Part shown: positions 14,448-16,537 of the stretch, piece after piece
How the letters are laid out: each line of letters opens with the position of its first letter
Numbering within the stretch: the stretch's first letter is position 1
Assembly: GCA_963658695.1 (NCBI GenBank)
Contig: CAVKRN010000056.1
Location: forward strand, 1 to 16,537
DNA: 16,537 bases
Reading direction: 5' to 3'
DNA from: CAG-791 sp963658695
Lineage (GTDB): Bacteria; Bacillota; Clostridia; Lachnospirales; Lachnospiraceae
The notes under the pieces: generated by a model
Told to the model about the DNA's origin: nothing
Database searches by the model: none
Seen by the model: only the letters and a program-made list of their open reading frames with translations
Program-made: the position numbers and the translations under genes

Positions 14448-14585
14448 ATGCGTTTCCACGATATTCGGATTGCTGTCGCATTAAATCTTTCCAATGAACT
14501 CCGGGATCTTTTTACACAGGTTCCATATAAGCATATTTCAGAAGTGATTCGCGAGCGCGATAACCTCTTCTCCGTCAACGAATAA
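14448..14585 (+). CDS. Small hypothetical protein, 45 aa
   Basis: An ATG at 14448, four codons after an in-frame TGA, opens a 45-codon frame ending 30 bp before the rRNA methyltransferase start. The product begins MRFHDIRIAVALNLSNELRD and ends ERDNLFSVNE; it is charged, likely helical and without a membrane segment. Codon use looks like that of real genes here (for example CTC CGG GAT, GTG ATT CGC GAG CGC). The ribosome site is weak (GAAGAG about 9 bp upstream). It may be a true small protein cotranscribed with the methyltransferase, or the tail of a gene lost by deletion. I do not recognise the family. Confidence 0.4.
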   Translation: MRFHDIRIAVALNLSNELRDLFTQVPYKHISEVIRERDNLFSVNE

Positions 14586-14615
14586 GCAGAGTAACTACTC
14601 GGAAATGGACACCAC

Positions 14616-15482
14616 ATGATTACTATTGAGAACATCACCGATTTGGAGCTCTCTGAGCTAGCTCCCTACACCCATCTAAACGAGAATCAGCTCCGGCACT
14701 TCTATGAGCCTGCTCCGGGCCTTTTTATCGCGGAAAGCCGTACCGTCATCGAACGAGCGCTGGACGCCGGATATGAGCCGGTCTCCGTCCTGATCGAGAC
14801 CAGGTTTCTGGAGACCGAGGGAGCATCGCTTCTCCAGTGCTGCAAAGAGAAAGCATATACAATTCCGGTTTATACCGCCGATCTGGAAGTTTTGATCCGG
14901 CTGACCGGATACCACCTGACACACGGGATTCTGTGTGCCTTTCGCCGGCAACCACTCCCCACGCCAGAAAGCATCTGCCGGAACGCAAGACGCATTGCAG
15001 TCCTGGAAAATATCGAAAATCCGACCAACATCGGTGCCATATTTCGCTCGGCCGCTGCCCTGAATATGGACGCCGTGCTCCTGACCCCTGCATGTGCAGA
15101 TCCACTGTATCGGAGGGCAATTCGGGTCAGTGTCGGAACCGTTTTTCAGGTTCCGTGGACATATATTGGAATTCCAAGTGATGTGATGAGCTGGCCGGAA
15201 AAGGGGATATCCTGTCTTCGACAGCTCGGTTTTCGAACTGCGGCTCTGGCACTGCAGCACGATACTGTGGAGATTGACGATCCAAAGCTTCTTGCAGAGG
15301 AAAGACTTGCCATTGTTCTGGGCAATGAAGGCGACGGGCTGACGCAGGAAACCATTGCCTCCTGCGACTATACGGTCAAGATTCCGATGTCACACGGAGT
15401 AGACTCATTAAATGTTGCAGCCGCCAGCGCCGTGGCCTTCTGGCAGCTCGGGCGAAAATGCCCCTCAGAAAGGCAATGGTGA
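14616..15482 (+). CDS. SpoU/TrmH-family RNA 2'-O-methyltransferase
   Basis: This is a 288-aa SPOUT methyltransferase that would transfer a methyl group from S-adenosylmethionine to a ribose 2'-OH of rRNA or tRNA. The N-terminal ~115 residues form a substrate-binding domain (FIAESRTVIERALDAGYEP). The catalytic domain has all three SpoU motifs: ENIENPTNIGAIFRSAAAL (about 131-149) with the key Asn and Arg, LAIVLGNEGDGL (230-241), and IPMSHGVDSLNVAAASAVA (254-272), the trefoil-knot region that binds the cofactor. It is complete and resembles RlmB-like proteins, but the target nucleotide is unknown. The ATG at 14616 has only a weak GGA-type ribosome site. It is the only full-length plus-strand gene, lying between minus-strand pilin genes. 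Confidence 0.9.
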   Translation: MITIENITDLELSELAPYTHLNENQLRHFYEPAPGLFIAESRTVIERALDAGYEPVSVLIETRFLETEGASLLQCCKEKAYTIPVYTADLEVLIRLTGYHLTHGILCAFRRQPLPTPESICRNARRIAVLENIENPTNIGAIFRSAAALNMDAVLLTPACADPLYRRAIRVSVGTVFQVPWTYIGIPSDVMSWPEKGISCLRQLGFRTAALALQHDTVEIDDPKLLAEERLAIVLGNEGDGLTQETIASCDYTVKIPMSHGVDSLNVAAASAVAFWQLGRKCPSERQW

Positions 15483-16200
15483 CCGGCACTAAGATTCGTT
15501 ATTTTGACAAAAGGAGCTTCCTTGCATTTGTTTTCCGGGTTACCTTTCTCAGTTTTCATCAAAAGGAAGTATTAAAGTGCAATCGGGATCATAATTGGGA
15601 CAATTATAGGCAATCTGATAACCGGTGCCATCTTGTTTCCACGTAACCATATAATAGCCGTGTAATTTGACTGTTTGTCCGTCCAAGAAGGTAATCGTTT
15701 TGTAATCATATGAGGCACTTTCCCTATCTCCCGGAACTCTTGGGTTATGCTCTCCGGTGGAGATATAGTCAGCCATTATTTCAGAATAGTAGCTTCTCAC
15801 ATTCGCCCAATCCGTAGCAACTCTTGCCCTATGAAGCTGAGACGTAAAGATGGGTATAGATACCGCAACCAATACTCCAATGATGGCAACAACCACCAGA
15901 AGCTCCGCCAGCGTGAAGCCGAATGTCCTACCAGAATCATTTTTCCTGTCCGTCATTTCACATCCTTCCCCTTTCGTCAAAGTTTGCGCCTACCGGATTC
16001 CATACGCTTTTTCATGCAATAGTGACTGGCATTAAGGTAACAAACCTCAATGTTGGTTAGTGCCAATATTTGTCTTAGGCTCAAAAGAAACCTTCAGTAC
16101 CATACCCATTCCAGCCGCCACCGCTCTACGCAGTGATGACTGTCATCAAGATCCTGTTATATTTCTATAATCTTTGCAACATCCTTGCAATGGTGACTGA
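15473..16200 (+). repeat. Four degenerate direct repeats around the second pilin
   Basis: GCAATGGTGACCGGCACTAA (15473-15492), GCAATAGTGACTGGCATTAA (16016-16035), GCAGTGATGACTGTCATCAA (16130-16149) and GCAATGGTGACTGATAACC (16187-16205) share a GCAATGGTGACTGGCAT-like core. The second can fold back on TTAGTGCC (16057-16064). The 15957-16262 gap holds these repeats and no gene that can be supported. Related TGACTGGCAT cores occur at 3308-3318, 8001-8011 and 9080-9087. Confidence 0.5.
15549..15956 (-). CDS. Short type IV prepilin-like protein
   Basis: This is a 135-aa pilin-like protein. After a 14-residue leader (MTDRKNDSGRTFG) comes a canonical prepilin site, G before FTLAE, then the hydrophobic stretch LLVVVAIIGVLVAVSIPIF that anchors it in the membrane and packs the pilus core. 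A helix (TSQLHRARVATDWANVRSYYSEIM) leads to a small beta-rich head. The head has two cysteines, in NCPNYDPDC, close to the C-terminus, where many pilins have a disulfide-bounded D-region. The frame is open to a TTG at 15980, but ATG at 15956 with AAGGA 7 bp upstream is the better start. Its first 64 coding-strand bases of the signal region (15865-15928) match the first pilin gene at 62 of 64. No assembly genes are in the window. Confidence 0.85.
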   Translation of the reverse strand: MTDRKNDSGRTFGFTLAELLVVVAIIGVLVAVSIPIFTSQLHRARVATDWANVRSYYSEIMADYISTGEHNPRVPGDRESASYDYKTITFLDGQTVKLHGYYMVTWKQDGTGYQIAYNCPNYDPDCTLILPFDEN

Positions 16201-16261
16201 TAACCGGGTAGGCACAAGATCTCTGTACGCCACCGTCCACAGACTGCGATCGTGAACTCAC

Positions 16262-16291
16262 ACAAAAAAAGGAGTCCCTCAGGACTCCTCA
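16262..16291 (-). terminator. Intrinsic terminator after the third pilin-like gene
   Basis: On the minus strand AGGAGTCC (16282-16289) pairs with GGACTCCT (16270-16277) over a 4-base loop, followed by a run of T (AAAAAAA at 16264-16270 on the plus strand). It lies about 33 bp after the stop codon at 16323. Confidence 0.9.
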
Positions 16292-16322
16292 CATATATTC
16301 CATTGCTAATTTTATTGCTAAT

Positions 16323-16537
16323 TTAGTCGTACACGATAGTTGTCACACCAGTTGCCTCGGTTACGGTCACTACTGCTGTTCCACCAACAGTAGGAGTTCC
16401 CGTTGCCTCAACACCAGCAACAGCCTTATTAGCATCAGTAGTCTTCCAATCATTTTCCTTCTGCGTCAGATCCACAGTTGCTTTGTAAACATACGCACCT
16501 TGAGCCCCAGCGCGCTCATAAGTAGTAGTGGTTGTTC
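16323..16537 (-). CDS. C-terminal part of a third pilin-like protein (runs off the window)
   Basis: The last 70 codons of a minus-strand gene are present, ending with TAA at 16323-16325; the 5' end lies beyond the window. The fragment has a YERAGAQGAYVYKATVDLTQ segment, then KENDWKTTDANKAVAG, then beta strands rich in Thr, Val and Gly, ending TTIVYD. YKATVDLTQKENDW resembles EKVALKQKVDRWQ in the first pilin, which follows its N-terminal helix, so this is probably the head of a major or minor pilin of the same family. The repeated ACT codons and Thr-rich composition are like secreted, surface-exposed proteins. Its own terminator follows at 16262-16291. The prepilin signal itself cannot be seen here. 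Confidence 0.65.
   Translation of the reverse strand, partial: TTTTTYERAGAQGAYVYKATVDLTQKENDWKTTDANKAVAGVEATGTPTVGGTAVVTVTEATGVTTIVYD

Noticed and set aside
14147..14497. 116-aa plus-strand frame in the large intergenic gap
   Set aside because: It runs through tandem repeats and AT-rich sequence, with no ribosome site and no protein-like composition.

Overview
The window looks like a chromosomal segment of a Gram-positive Clostridia bacterium, most likely of the Lachnospiraceae type. This is judged from protein family content (DUF1934, a SWIM-type SNF2 helicase, Clostridia-style type IV prepilins), strong AGGAG-type ribosome binding sites and a moderate GC content. It is an inference from gene content, not from a marker gene. 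Nearly all genes are on the minus strand; only an rRNA methylase, a small ORF just before it, and an ogt relic are on the plus strand.

Layout. Positions 1-3320: a three-gene operon (nucleotide-sugar dehydrogenase, DUF1934 protein, GT4 glycosyltransferase; transcribed right to left) for a surface glycan, bracketed by two ~137-bp elements that are ~95% identical and inverted relative to each other. Each element is itself a long nested palindrome. 3330-7844: a 1196-aa SWIM/SNF2 helicase preceded by an MBL-fold hydrolase. 7967-8009: a half copy of the same palindromic element. 8020-8946: an AEC-family transporter with a strong intrinsic terminator inside its leader. 9054-9293: a pair of facing, overlapping promoters and an internally deleted ogt relic. 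9280-11638: an exported transglutaminase-like protein and a CaCA-type Na+/Ca2+ exchanger. 11670-13191: an AT-richer island with a toxin-antitoxin-like pair (DUF3990 ADP-ribosyltransferase-like protein, then an XRE regulator), a promoter with a palindrome between its -35 and -10 boxes, and short direct repeats at each side.

13196-16537: a type IV pilin-like locus. It holds a prepilin with a BspA-like leucine-rich C-terminus whose start codon is one base out of frame at an A6 tract, a second short prepilin with an almost identical 5' end, and the C-terminus of a third pilin-like protein running off the window with its own terminator. A SpoU-family RNA methyltransferase sits among them on the opposite strand. 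Short degenerate intergenic repeats related to TGACTGGCAT are scattered here and at several other intergenic sites.

The most unusual points are the palindromic elements around the sugar operon, the pilin genes with shared heads and different tails (one frame-shifted at a homopolymer), the attenuator-like AEC leader, and the self-contained toxin-antitoxin promoter/operator.
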